DNA of 64,000 bases. It comes from Herminiimonas sp. Lineage in GTDB: Bacteria; Pseudomonadota; Gammaproteobacteria; Burkholderiales; Burkholderiaceae. The number at the start of each line of letters is the position of its first letter. Positions within the stretch are counted from its first letter, which is position 1. The translations under genes and the position numbers were made by a program. Shown here one piece after another: positions 1 to 7,898 of this stretch. The DNA is taken from the NCBI RefSeq assembly GCF_030655415.1, contig NZ_JAURVN010000018.1:1-64000 (forward strand), in the 5' to 3' direction. The notes under the pieces were generated by a model. The model was not told where the DNA came from, did no database searches, and saw only the letters and a program-made list of their open reading frames with translations.

Positions 1-39
1 AGTGCTGCAACCAGTGTGAAAGTAGGTCATCGTCAGGCT
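1..39 (+). rRNA. rrf: 5S ribosomal RNA, 3' end (partial)
   Basis: The first 39 bases end in the strand GTAGGTCATCGTCAGGCT, the usual 3' end of proteobacterial 5S rRNA, which pairs with the 5' TGCCTG-type end lying outside the window. A strong terminator follows at once, as expected at the end of a 16S-23S-5S operon. Only the 3' third of the molecule is present. The call rests on recognising the conserved terminal sequence. Confidence 0.82.
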
Positions 40-47
40 TTTATTAG

Positions 48-83
48 AAAACCCCCTTCCAGAATATCTGGTCGGGGGTTTTT
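48..83 (+). terminator. Rho-independent terminator of the rRNA operon
   Basis: The outer stem AAAACCCCC (48-56) pairs with GGGGGTTTT (74-82). A nested hairpin CCAGA/TCTGG lies inside the loop, and a T run follows. It starts nine bases after the 5S end. Confidence 0.85.
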
Positions 84-692
84 GCTTTGTGCAATCAGTT
101 TGTGAAAATAGCTTTAATAGAAAATCAGACCAAACGCTCAGCGGAACCGCTTGCTCCTAACGCCGCCATTTCCTCGCACTCAGTCCAATAGTTCGACCTG
201 CAAATCCAATACGCACACTTCCGTAACTAAATAGCTGCTGCGCGTTGGAGCAACATTCATAAAATGGCTAACGCTGCTCGCACGATTTTATTTACTCCCC
301 GATTTCGGTTGTGTGATTTGTACTTACTACAGATCTGCGAAACGCGTGATTACATTATTCGTTGTTCCATTACGTCTCTAATGGCCATGCTCGTATGAAC
401 AACCGCTAGTTCATAGACTCGGTGCCAAGTATCGCTGACGTAATAGGGCTATGTGCTCTCCTATTGCTGCATTCAGGCACACATTAATTCGGCCTTCATC
501 ACCGTCTTCAGCATGAGTATGTTGTTATGGATAAGTTAATCGCTTAGAAATACCTGATACGAGTACATCAATCGGTGACAACCAGAAGCTTCTCCTCCCT
601 CCTCCGCAAAAATACGTTGTACTACAATTAAAGCGCTAAGGACGTCCAAGCAAAATCCGTTTTTGCTCTAACAGCTGCATGGTATTTATTGG
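84..692. other. Gene-free stretch between rRNA terminator and tRNA-Thr
   Basis: About 600 bases with frequent stops in all six frames and no open frame of about 60 codons or more. I see no inverted repeat, insertion-sequence end or RNA fold that I can name. The last 20 bases carry the presumed tRNA promoter. Confidence 0.6.
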
Positions 693-698
693 TAAAAT
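693..698 (+). promoter_or_regulatory. Probable -10 element of the tRNA-Thr promoter
   Basis: TAAAAT lies 10 bases before the first base of the mature tRNA, a normal distance for a stable-RNA promoter. No good -35 hexamer is visible at the expected place, so the call is tentative. Confidence 0.4.
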
Positions 699-708
699 AG
701 AAGGCTTC

Positions 709-784
<76 letters not shown>

Positions 785-790
785 AAAAAT

Positions 791-825
791 AAATGCCTTA
801 CGCGGTTTCGCGTAAGGCATTTTTC
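791..825 (+). terminator. Terminator of tRNA-Thr
   Basis: A perfect 12-bp stem ATGCCTTACGCG (793-804) / CGCGTAAGGCAT (809-820) with a GTTT loop and a following T run. It begins seven bases after the tRNA CCA end. Confidence 0.9.
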
Positions 826-1098
826 ATTTCTATTTCGATATTTCTATTTCATATTCTCGGTCTCGCATAAGTCAATTTAGACGCATCGCCTAGGTGAAAA
901 AATTTGCTAAATAAGCGACGGAAGCTCTTACTTAATACCTATCTTGGACAACGGCTCTTCGGAGTCTTCTGAGAAGTTTTTTTGATTCATCCTTATTCAG
1001 CGAAGCTCAGAAAACATAAAAAATATTAATAAATTCATGTGCTTACAATTAAATTAAGATTTCATTAAATAATATTTAACGTAATCTTTATAAATCCA
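826..1098. other. AT-rich intergenic stretch
   Basis: About 270 bases rich in A and T, with no open frame and no recognisable element until the promoter at 1099. Confidence 0.5.
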
Positions 1099-1127
1099 TT
1101 GACACTAGGCATCTCGTGCTCTATGTT
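1099..1127 (+). promoter_or_regulatory. Sigma-70 promoter of the riboswitch-TerC transcript
   Basis: A consensus TTGACA (1099-1104) is separated by exactly 17 bases from TATGTT (1122-1127). Transcription would start near 1134, a few bases before the riboswitch aptamer. Confidence 0.8.
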
Positions 1128-1140
1128 GAAGATAAGTAGT

Positions 1141-1240
1141 TTCCCTTAAAGGGGAGTAGCCTCACTGCAGAAGCCGTCATTACGGGAAAATTTCCCCGGC
1201 CTGCAGGCAACGTACGCGTTGTGGCGAGACCTTTACCGAT
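1141..1240 (+). ncRNA. yybP-ykoY manganese riboswitch
   Basis: The hallmark bases AAAGGGGAGTAGC (1148-1160) and GGCGAGACCTTTA (1223-1235) of the yybP-ykoY family are both present. Helix P1 can form between TAAAGG (1147-1152) and CCTTTA (1230-1235). This family binds Mn2+ and is known upstream of TerC-family and MntP-type manganese exporters, which fits the TerC gene that follows. The 3' strand of P1 is also the 5' arm of the terminator, so ligand binding should prevent termination and switch the gene on. Confidence 0.9.
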
Positions 1241-1260
1241 GACAGGTAAAGGTTTTTTTT
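1229..1260 (+). terminator. Riboswitch expression-platform terminator
   Basis: ACCTTTACC (1229-1237) pairs with GGTAAAGGT (1245-1253), followed by eight T in total. Its 5' arm overlaps the P1 strand of the aptamer (1230-1235), so aptamer and terminator exclude each other. Confidence 0.88.
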
Positions 1261-1317
1261 CGCTCAGAATTTTTGCTGTGTCGGCAAGGCGAGCGAGCAC
1301 GGTTGCTGGAGGAGAAA

Positions 1318-2028
1318 ATGGATTTATTCTCAGCCGAATTTGTTTCCGCATTGCTGGCGATCATCGTGATTGATCTGGTGCTGGCCGGGGACAACGCGAT
1401 CGTTATTGCATTGGTTGCGCGCAAGCTGCCGCAGCACTTGCAACGCATCACAATATTGGGCGGCACGATAGGTGCGGTTGTGGTTCGGATAGTGATGACG
1501 CTGGCCATTGTTTGGTTGTTGAATGTGCCGGGTTTGCTGTTCATAGGCGGCGTGCTGCTGATATGGATCGCTTATAAATTGCTCGCACCGTTGCAGGAAG
1601 AAAAAGCCGGGCTGAATTTATCAGGAAAGCGCATCGGATTATGGTCTGCCATCCGCACCATAGTCGTTGCGGATGCAGTGATGGGAATGGATAACGTGCT
1701 CGGAGTTGCCGGTGCGGCGCAAGGCGAATTCATGTTGGTCATTGTGGGCTTGCTGATTAGCGTACCGATCATGATTGCTGGCAGCACCTTGATCTTGAAA
1801 TGGGTAGAGCGGTATCCGGTGATCATTTATATAGGTGCAGCAGTTCTCGCATGGACTGCCGCCAAGATGATTGCGCAGGAGCCGGCATTGCATGCATTTT
1901 TTGAACCGTATCCATTTGTAGTCTGGTTACTTTACGGCCTGGTAATAGGCGGGGTCGTACTAAGCGGATTGCTTAGAAGCGCGCCTGTAAAACCGCGGCA
2001 GAGGGAGGGTAGGCCAAGACATCCATGA
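1318..2028 (+). CDS. TerC-family membrane protein, probable manganese exporter
   Basis: A 236-residue integral membrane protein with about seven hydrophobic segments. The two signature TerC stretches are visible: IDLVLAGDN with D19 and D25, and VVADAVMGMDN with D119 and D125. These acidic residues inside membrane helices are the likely metal site. Relatives in Bacillus (YceF, YkoY) export Mn2+, and the Mn riboswitch upstream supports the same role here. I take ATG 1318 because GGAGGAG (1308-1314) lies just before it; an in-frame ATG at 1273 would add 15 poorly conserved residues and has no ribosome site. The substrate is inferred from family and riboswitch. Confidence 0.88.
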   Translation: MDLFSAEFVSALLAIIVIDLVLAGDNAIVIALVARKLPQHLQRITILGGTIGAVVVRIVMTLAIVWLLNVPGLLFIGGVLLIWIAYKLLAPLQEEKAGLNLSGKRIGLWSAIRTIVVADAVMGMDNVLGVAGAAQGEFMLVIVGLLISVPIMIAGSTLILKWVERYPVIIYIGAAVLAWTAAKMIAQEPALHAFFEPYPFVVWLLYGLVIGGVVLSGLLRSAPVKPRQREGRPRHP

Positions 2029-2077
2029 AAACCGTTCACATAAAAAAACTAACGTTCAACATTGCGAGGAGATCATC

Positions 2078-2581
2078 ATGCTAAACATTCTTATCCCTGT
2101 AGACGGCTCACGGAATGCATTGCGGGCAGTGGAATACGTTATTCAATATCGCGCATTGCATAGCGAATTGATCAACGTGAACCTGACGAATGTCCAACCC
2201 CGTTTGTCAAAATATTTGACGCGCTTCGTGCCATCGAACAACGTGCGTATGTTCCAACAAGAGCGCGCAGAAGAAGCACTGAAAGGTGCTGTTGATATGT
2301 TGTCCAAAGCCGGCGTAGAATATTCGGTACATATGGACAGAGGCGATGCGGCCGAAGCCATCGTTGCCTGCGCGCAGAAAACGCAGTCGCAAAAAATCAT
2401 TATGGGTACCACGCGTAAAAATGCATTGGCGCGCTTCTTCGAAGGCTCGGTCGTCAACAAAGTCATGGCCTTGACCGATTTGCCGGTCGAAGTCGTCGCC
2501 AAGGAAAACGCCAGCAAGCTGCAACGCTTCGGTATTCCAATTGGTGTCGGACTGACGTTCTTGTGGTTGGCTGTGGAGTAA
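2078..2581 (+). CDS. Universal stress protein (UspA family)
   Basis: 167 residues with the Usp opening ILIPVDGS (D9 at the nucleotide site) and a C-terminal GTTRKNALARFFEGS segment that partly keeps the family ATP-binding pattern; the second glycine of G-x-x-G is replaced by Arg. A GAGGAG site lies at 2066-2071. The gene follows terC by 49 bases with no terminator between, so it is probably co-transcribed and under the Mn switch. The protein is about 20 residues longer than a minimal Usp and ends in a hydrophobic tail (GIPIGVGLTFLWLAV). The role in stress survival is known only at family level. Confidence 0.85.
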   Translation: MLNILIPVDGSRNALRAVEYVIQYRALHSELINVNLTNVQPRLSKYLTRFVPSNNVRMFQQERAEEALKGAVDMLSKAGVEYSVHMDRGDAAEAIVACAQKTQSQKIIMGTTRKNALARFFEGSVVNKVMALTDLPVEVVAKENASKLQRFGIPIGVGLTFLWLAVE

Positions 2582-2671
2582 GTGTCATCAACCATGCTTA
2601 TCTGCTTGCGCACGATGATTCGGCGTAAACAGATCGTGTAATAAATGTGCGGCAATTATTTGCGCATACAA

Positions 2672-2695
2672 GGGTCGGTAAATGCCGGCCCTTTT
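2672..2695 (+). terminator. Probable terminator of terC-usp
   Basis: GGGTCGG (2672-2678) pairs with CCGGCCC (2685-2691) with one G-T pair, followed by TTTT. It is about 90 bases after the usp stop. Confidence 0.6.
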
Positions 2696-3242
2696 CCGTT
2701 TACCTGACAATCCGGGGCTACGGGTTTGCTGAGTTGACCGACCTGGGCGCAAAATTTGTTGCGCTTTTGATGCGTCACCAGGACGCACGAATTCCCTCCT
2801 CAATTCCCTCCAGATAACAGTCGCCGCCATAGGTCGACACTATCTTGTAGATCCGAAAGCTCCCATCTCCCTCTAAAACATCCCAATTCCACCCTCGCTT
2901 TTTTCTCGCTCATTTATCGTTTGAGCAATTTCATTTTTTGGAATTTGGTTATGAGGGAATCTGGATATGGAAGTGAAATTTTGTTGGTATTGAATCGGAA
3001 AGGCCGATGCTATTCTGGCCTCGACAGGAAGGTTAGATCGCTCTGTGGAGCATTTGATGCTGTCGTGTTTTCGCGGTGATGCACGTCATGTGCCGCGATA
3101 AACGGGAGTCTGGATGGTAGCTGATTTCAGTGCGGATTGTCTCCGCGGTGATAGCCGAACGTCCTGACGATAGTTGATTTAGCAATGCCAAATACTATGT
3201 CGAGTTTGCCTGGCGCATCGCTCTGACGTACGGAGAAATAAA
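2696..3242. other. Gene-free stretch upstream of tonB
   Basis: About 550 bases with no convincing gene. It contains a short direct repeat AATTCCCTCC (2791 and 2804) and a repeated CGCGGTGAT (about 3073 and 3144). I looked for a Fur-box-like GATAATGATAATCATTATC palindrome and do not see one, which is notable in front of a TonB system. The tonB ribosome site GGAG is at 3232-3235. Confidence 0.5.
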
Positions 3243-3872
3243 ATGGATTTCGCATTAGACCCGCAGCAACAGCAGCAATTATCAAATAAATCGATAGCAA
3301 GCATAGGCATCACCGTCTTGCTGCATCTGGCGATAGGTTATGCCTTGATCACCGGACTTGCGCGTGACGTTATCAATGTCATTACCAAGCCTATCGAGAC
3401 GCGCATCATTGAAGAAATCAAGTTGCCGCCACCGCCGCCACAAGTAAAAACGCCGCCGCCAAAATTCGTGAAGCCGCCTCCAGCGTATGTGCCGCCACCA
3501 GAAGTACGCGTCAATGTGCAACCGCAGGAAAACGTGATCGCGACCGTCAGTACTGTGCCACCTGAGCCTTACGTGCCACCAGTTGCCGCGCCGACTCCTG
3601 CGATTGCCAAGGTCGGGCTGGCATGCCCGGACTCCACCCGCATCCGTCAATCGTTGGAATATCCCCGTCAAGCCTTGCAGAACAACATCACTGGCAATGT
3701 GCTGGTCCAGTTTGTAGTGGGAGCCAATGGCGCATCAAAAGATTTCACTTTGCTGCGTTCAGCGCACCCATTGCTTAATCGCGCAGCACTCGATGCCGCA
3801 CAAAGGTTCAACTGCGTAGGCCAAGGTCGTGAAGTCACCGTCCAGGTGCCATTCGAATTCAAAGTGGAGTAA
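3243..3872 (+). CDS. tonB: TonB energy-transducing protein
   Basis: 209 residues. An N-terminal membrane helix (about 17-39) is followed by a proline-rich periplasmic spacer (61-119, with runs such as LPPPPP) and a C-terminal TonB domain (127-209) with the YP pair at 140-141 and the closing VPFEFKVE strand. TonB couples the proton-motive force harvested by ExbB/ExbD to outer-membrane receptors by binding their TonB boxes. It heads a tonB-exbB-exbD-exbD operon. The two receptors at 23 and 27 kb are plausible clients. Two cysteines (C128, C191) in the C-terminal domain could form a disulfide, which is inference. Confidence 0.93.
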   Translation: MDFALDPQQQQQLSNKSIASIGITVLLHLAIGYALITGLARDVINVITKPIETRIIEEIKLPPPPPQVKTPPPKFVKPPPAYVPPPEVRVNVQPQENVIATVSTVPPEPYVPPVAAPTPAIAKVGLACPDSTRIRQSLEYPRQALQNNITGNVLVQFVVGANGASKDFTLLRSAHPLLNRAALDAAQRFNCVGQGREVTVQVPFEFKVE

Positions 3873-3951
3873 GCGACTTTTCATACGCATACGCTCTACC
3901 AACATCAAACATCTCAGCGAGTAGCTGGTTCAAATCTTTATTGGAGAAATC

Positions 3952-4803
3952 ATGTTCAGTCGTCATTCTTTATCAGCCCTTGCAACTGCTCTGGCACTTT
4001 CTATTACAGCGCCGGCATTTGCAGCGACTACTTCGGTCCTCGCAACGACATCGACCGCCACAGTTGTCGCAGCGCAGTCTTCCTCGAGTGGCGCTACAAG
4101 TATTGCGGGTGACTTGGCGAACGGTCCAGCGGTACATAAAGAAGCAAATCCATATGGCGTTTCCGCTCTGTGGAACGGTAGCGATATCGTTGCAAAAGGA
4201 ACTCTGCTGATCTTGCTGCTGTTTTCAATCGGCAGCTGGTACATCATCGTCGCCAAGTTGCTCGCACAACGCAAATTGCACAAGCAAGCACGTGATACCA
4301 ACAATACATTCTGGGATGCCGGCTCGGTACGCCAAGGTCTGGATACCTTGGAAAAAGGCACGCCTTTCCATTTCATCGGTACCCGCGCAGTCAAGGCAAC
4401 CGAACACCACGGCGGCTTGCTGGAACATGTCGATTTCAATACCTGGGTAGTGCAATCGTTGCATAGCTCGGTTGATACTGTGAAGAGTCGTTTGCAAGAT
4501 GGCCTCGCATTTTTAGCGACGGTTGGTTCGACCGCGCCCTTCGTCGGCTTGTTCGGCACCGTCTGGGGTATTTATCACGCGTTGACAGCCATTGGCGCAT
4601 CGGGTCAGGCATCAATCGATAAAGTCGCTGGTCCCGTTGGCGAAGCGTTGATCATGACCGCAATTGGTCTGGCAGTCGCTGTGCCAGCGGTACTCGGCTA
4701 CAACTTGCTGGTGCGTCGTAACAAGGCAGCACTGGAAAAAGTGCAAGACTTCAGTTCGACATTGCATGCAGTGTTGCTGAGCTCGGCGCCTAAGGCGGCT
4801 TAA
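3952..4803 (+). CDS. exbB: ExbB proton channel subunit (MotA/TolQ/ExbB family)
   Basis: 283 residues, longer than E. coli ExbB because of an N-terminal signal peptide (cleavage near AFA at 22-24) and a Ser/Thr/Ala-rich linker. Membrane helices lie at about 84-104, 186-210 and 231-253. The TolQ/ExbB core pattern STAPFVGLFGTVWGI is in the second helix and GEALIMTAIGLAVAVPAV in the third. With ExbD it forms the proton channel that powers TonB. GGAG precedes the ATG at 3952. The gene lies 79 bases after tonB and is followed after two bases by exbD. Confidence 0.93.
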   Translation: MFSRHSLSALATALALSITAPAFAATTSVLATTSTATVVAAQSSSSGATSIAGDLANGPAVHKEANPYGVSALWNGSDIVAKGTLLILLLFSIGSWYIIVAKLLAQRKLHKQARDTNNTFWDAGSVRQGLDTLEKGTPFHFIGTRAVKATEHHGGLLEHVDFNTWVVQSLHSSVDTVKSRLQDGLAFLATVGSTAPFVGLFGTVWGIYHALTAIGASGQASIDKVAGPVGEALIMTAIGLAVAVPAVLGYNLLVRRNKAALEKVQDFSSTLHAVLLSSAPKAA

Positions 4804-4805
4804 GC

Positions 4806-5231
4806 ATGGCACTGACTTTTGACAACGCAGAAGAAGACGGCGTCTTGTCCGAGATTAATACCACTCCCTTGGTCGACGTCATGCTCGTACTGTTGATCAT
4901 TTTCTTGATCACGATCCCGGTCGTGACCAATACGATCAAGGTCAATCTGCCGAATGAAACGAATCATGTGCAGCAAGCCAAGCCGGACAATATCAATCTG
5001 TCTGTCGATAAAGACGGCAAGATATTCTGGGGTACGGATGCAGTCGGTGGTGTTGATGCATTGACGACGCGACTGAAAACCGTATCGCTGAAAGAGCCGC
5101 AGCCTGAAATTCAAATTCGCGGCGATGGCGAAGCAAAATATGAAGCGATAGGCCGTGTGATTTTTGCCTGCCAGCGCGCCGGCATTGTAAAAATCGGTTT
5201 TGTTACGGAACCCGCACCCGTCGGTGCGTAA
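4806..5231 (+). CDS. exbD: ExbD biopolymer transport protein, first copy
   Basis: 141 residues, one N-terminal membrane helix starting at INTTPLVDVMLVLLIIF and a periplasmic domain. D24 in PLVD matches the single conserved membrane aspartate that carries protons in ExbD/TolR. The start lies two bases after the exbB stop, so translation is probably coupled. The downstream gene is a second ExbD; such pairs in beta- and gammaproteobacteria are usually heteromeric partners or act on different receptors. Which applies here cannot be read from sequence. Confidence 0.92.
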   Translation: MALTFDNAEEDGVLSEINTTPLVDVMLVLLIIFLITIPVVTNTIKVNLPNETNHVQQAKPDNINLSVDKDGKIFWGTDAVGGVDALTTRLKTVSLKEPQPEIQIRGDGEAKYEAIGRVIFACQRAGIVKIGFVTEPAPVGA

Positions 5232-5304
5232 GGCAACGCTTCACATAGGTATGTAGCACGATAGAAATCGCTGCCTATTTCTATTCGACATTAAGGAACA
5301 AGCA

Positions 5305-5736
5305 ATGAGCATGAGTGTAGGTGCCGCAAGCGGCTCGGATGAACTTGAGGTCATGGCAGAAATGAATACCACGCCATTGATCGACGTCATGTTGGTGTTG
5401 TTGATCATGTTGATCATCACAATCCCGATTCAATTGCATAACGTGAACTTGAATCTTCCTTCCGGCAATCCGCCGCCGCAAATCGTGATACCGGAAGTAG
5501 TCGAGGTCAATATAAATTCTGCAGGTTTGATTAGCTGGAATGGTGAAGCGATCCCGAATCGCGATGTGCTGGAAGCAAAATTATCTGGCGCAGCCGCGCA
5601 AGAGACGCAGCCGGAATTGCATTTGCGCGCTGAGCGTGACACCCCATACAAAGTGGTGGCCGCAGTATTGGCATCGGCGCAGCGTTTGGGCGCAAATAAA
5701 CTTGGTTTGGTTGGCAATGAAAAATTTGCACAGTAA
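5305..5736 (+). CDS. exbD: ExbD biopolymer transport protein, second copy
   Basis: 143 residues with the same layout as its neighbour: MNTTPLIDVMLVLLIM helix with the proton-carrying Asp at D27, then a periplasmic domain with a PSGNPPPQIVIPE stretch. It has a longer N-terminal cytoplasmic part (about 20 residues) than the first copy, and the periplasmic halves have diverged clearly. It lies 73 bases after the first exbD, with AAGGAA before the start. It is the last gene of the TonB operon as far as I can see. Confidence 0.9.
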   Translation: MSMSVGAASGSDELEVMAEMNTTPLIDVMLVLLIMLIITIPIQLHNVNLNLPSGNPPPQIVIPEVVEVNINSAGLISWNGEAIPNRDVLEAKLSGAAAQETQPELHLRAERDTPYKVVAAVLASAQRLGANKLGLVGNEKFAQ

Positions 5737-5813
5737 GTCGAGCATCGGCACGTGTGAAAGCGCATGTGCAGTTTTCTCGATAACTAGAAATTGTGTTTTG
5801 AGCTTGGTTTCAA

Positions 5814-6290
5814 ATGGTTGATGCATTAGCGCTGGTAGCGCATCGCAGCAGACGCGATGTGTACGCCGAATTACTGCCGCAAATTGAATCATTGCTGAGC
5901 GATGAATCTGATCTGATCGCAAACCAGGCAAATATATCTGCTGTATTAAATGATGCCTTCGGTTTTCATTGGACAGGCTTTTATCGTGTGCAAAACGATG
6001 AGTTGGTACTTGGGCCTTTTCAAGGCCCTGTCGCTTGCACGCGCATTCCCAAAGGCAAAGGCGTTTGTGGCAGTGCATGGCAGCAGGCCGCCACCATCGT
6101 CGTGCCGGATGTCGACCAATTCCCTGGACATATTGCATGCAGCGCATTGTCTCGTTCAGAAATCGTAGTGCCATATTTCGATGCCGCTGGTGCCGTCGCC
6201 GGCGTGCTTGATATTGATAGCTCAAGGCTCGATGAATTTTCTGCCGAAGACCAATTTTGGCTGGAGAAAATAACCGCGCTGCTGCGTTAA
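5814..6290 (+). CDS. msrC: Free methionine-(R)-sulfoxide reductase (GAF domain, YebR type)
   Basis: 158 residues forming one GAF domain. The three cysteines of the fRMsr family are present with the right spacing: C75 (VACTRIPKG), C85 (GKGVCGSAW) and C109 (HIACSALSRSEIVVP); the spacing of 10 and 24 equals that of E. coli YebR. The enzyme reduces free L-methionine-(R)-sulfoxide with thioredoxin. It follows the TonB operon by 77 bases on the same strand. No good ribosome site precedes ATG 5814, so the exact start is less certain. A sulfur-related role fits the wider neighbourhood, although this gene is a common housekeeping one. Confidence 0.88.
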   Translation: MVDALALVAHRSRRDVYAELLPQIESLLSDESDLIANQANISAVLNDAFGFHWTGFYRVQNDELVLGPFQGPVACTRIPKGKGVCGSAWQQAATIVVPDVDQFPGHIACSALSRSEIVVPYFDAAGAVAGVLDIDSSRLDEFSAEDQFWLEKITALLR

Positions 6291-6446
6291 ATATTCTCTT
6301 GAATATTCTCTTTATTGACAGGCCAAAATTTCTCCAGTCTGCTGGAATTTCAATCTCATCAAGCTATCCTCGCTAGATCGCAGCAATGTATTTCTTGCGG
6401 ATTCCTGATGCATTTTTATGTACGTTTTACTTTTATAGAAATCAAT

Positions 6447-7460
6447 ATGGCACTTAACGACTATCGCAATTTCGGCCGCACCGGCGTCAAAGTTTCCCCG
6501 CTCACCTTGGGTTGCATGATGTTCGGTAATAAGACCGAGCTGGATGAAACTATCCGCATCATCGACAGAGCCATCGAAGCCGGCATCAACCTGATTGATA
6601 CCGCCAACGTATATGCGCGTGGCCGCAGCGAAGAATTTACCGGCGAAGCCTTGAAGCGCAATGGCAAACGGCATGAAATTTTCCTGGCGTCTAAAGTGCA
6701 TTTGCCTATGCATGACACCGACGGCAATCTGCGCGGCAGTTCGCGTCGCCATATCATTCAGCAAGTGGAAGACAGTCTGCGTCGCCTGCAAACCGACTAT
6801 CTCGATCTGTATCAAATTCACAGGCCAGAACCGACCACCGCCATCGATGAAACCTTGCGTGCCTTGGATGATTTGGTGAAATCGGGCAAGGTGCGTTACG
6901 TCGGTTCCACGACGTTTGCAGGTTGGCAAGTGGTCGAGGCTCTGTGGGCAAGTAAAGAATTGGGTTTGAATCGTTTTGTTTCCGAACAACCTCCATACAA
7001 CTTGCTGGATAGACGCATCGAACGTGAGTTGTTGCCCGTTGCGCAAACCTTTGGTCTGGCAGTAATTCCATGGAGTCCGATTGGTGGTGGTTTGTTGTCT
7101 GGCAAGTATCGCAAGGGTCAGCCTTTGCCGCTGGATTCGCGCTATACCAATCCAAATCCTATGCAGGCAAAACGTTTTGTCGAACGTGTGTTCGATGTGA
7201 TTGAACCATTGTCGGAACTGGCTGCGGAAAAAGGTGTGCCGCTATCGCAATTGTCGCTGGCATGGACCACGCAACAGCCTGGCATCACCAGCTCGATTAC
7301 GGGACCGCGCACGCTGGAACAACTGGAAGATGCGATCAAGGCGCTAGAAGTAACTTTCACGCCAGAAGATCTGAAACGCATCGATACCATCATTCCATCA
7401 GGTACTCACGTCGCGCCGTTCTATGAAGCCAATTTTGGCGCAAGTGCATATCGCTGGTAA
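6447..7460 (+). CDS. Aldo/keto reductase
   Basis: 338 residues, a complete TIM-barrel aldo/keto reductase. The catalytic tetrad is D51, Y56 (DTANVY), K83 (ASK) and H125 (QIHRP); the NADPH-binding C-terminal part holds ITSSITGPRTLEQLED. I take ATG 6447 (MALNDYRNFGRTG) because family members start here; the frame is open upstream to 6315 but those residues do not look conserved. The substrate is unknown. It resembles the reductase at 9443 and brackets an FMN monooxygenase with it. Confidence 0.88.
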   Translation: MALNDYRNFGRTGVKVSPLTLGCMMFGNKTELDETIRIIDRAIEAGINLIDTANVYARGRSEEFTGEALKRNGKRHEIFLASKVHLPMHDTDGNLRGSSRRHIIQQVEDSLRRLQTDYLDLYQIHRPEPTTAIDETLRALDDLVKSGKVRYVGSTTFAGWQVVEALWASKELGLNRFVSEQPPYNLLDRRIERELLPVAQTFGLAVIPWSPIGGGLLSGKYRKGQPLPLDSRYTNPNPMQAKRFVERVFDVIEPLSELAAEKGVPLSQLSLAWTTQQPGITSSITGPRTLEQLEDAIKALEVTFTPEDLKRIDTIIPSGTHVAPFYEANFGASAYRW

Positions 7461-7482
7461 GGCATAAGTACTCAGCTATTTT

Positions 7483-7520
7483 CAGTGCGCAGCGCCATAC
7501 TGCGCACTGTTGTTGTTTCA
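7483..7520 (+). terminator. Probable terminator after the aldo/keto reductase
   Basis: A perfect 10-bp inverted repeat CAGTGCGCAG (7483-7492) / CTGCGCACTG (7500-7509) with a 7-base loop, followed by a broken T-rich tail (TTGTTGTTT). Confidence 0.6.
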
Positions 7521-7898
7521 TCAAAGCGCAACTATTTTGCCATCTTTCGCTATCCACATTTTCTGCTAAGCATTTCAGATTGACTGCATGAACTCCGAAC
7601 CAAATCGGAATAATGAAATGAAATTTGCTTGGTTCTTTCGCGCGCTATCCATTGCTATTGTCTCTCTGACCGGAACGTTTAAGTCTCGTCTAAGCGAACA
7701 ATCTCGCTGAGTTGTCGACGACATCATTAAAACATCCAACGAGTTGACAGCTAAGTAATGCGGCCAGCCGCCGCAGCTCAGAAGTCTTTAACGATGTTCT
7801 TACTAATTTGTTGCCGTTTGCTGCGCGAGGCACACTTCCCGCGCGGTTTTCCCGTTAACGCCCTCATTAAATACTGCAGTAATCGATAGAGATAAAGA
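7521..7898. other. Intergenic region before the first FMN monooxygenase
   Basis: About 380 bases with no large gene. A 30-codon open frame at 7618-7710 encodes a short peptide with a hydrophobic centre and basic ends; see the findings. No sigma-54 -24/-12 pair is visible. The monooxygenase promoter is not obvious. Confidence 0.4.

Noticed and set aside
2588..2830. Minus-strand frame of 80 codons after the usp gene
   Set aside because: It crosses the likely terminator of terC-usp and shows no protein-like pattern.
2820..3240. Fur box upstream of tonB
   Set aside because: I looked for the 19-base GATAAT-type palindrome and found nothing close.
6312..7046. Open frame of 244 codons on the minus strand
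   Set aside because: It is antisense to the aldo/keto reductase, which has a complete catalytic tetrad; the antisense protein looks random.
7461..7898. Sigma-54 promoter in front of the monooxygenase
   Set aside because: No TGGCAC-N5-TTGC-like pair is present in the intergenic region.
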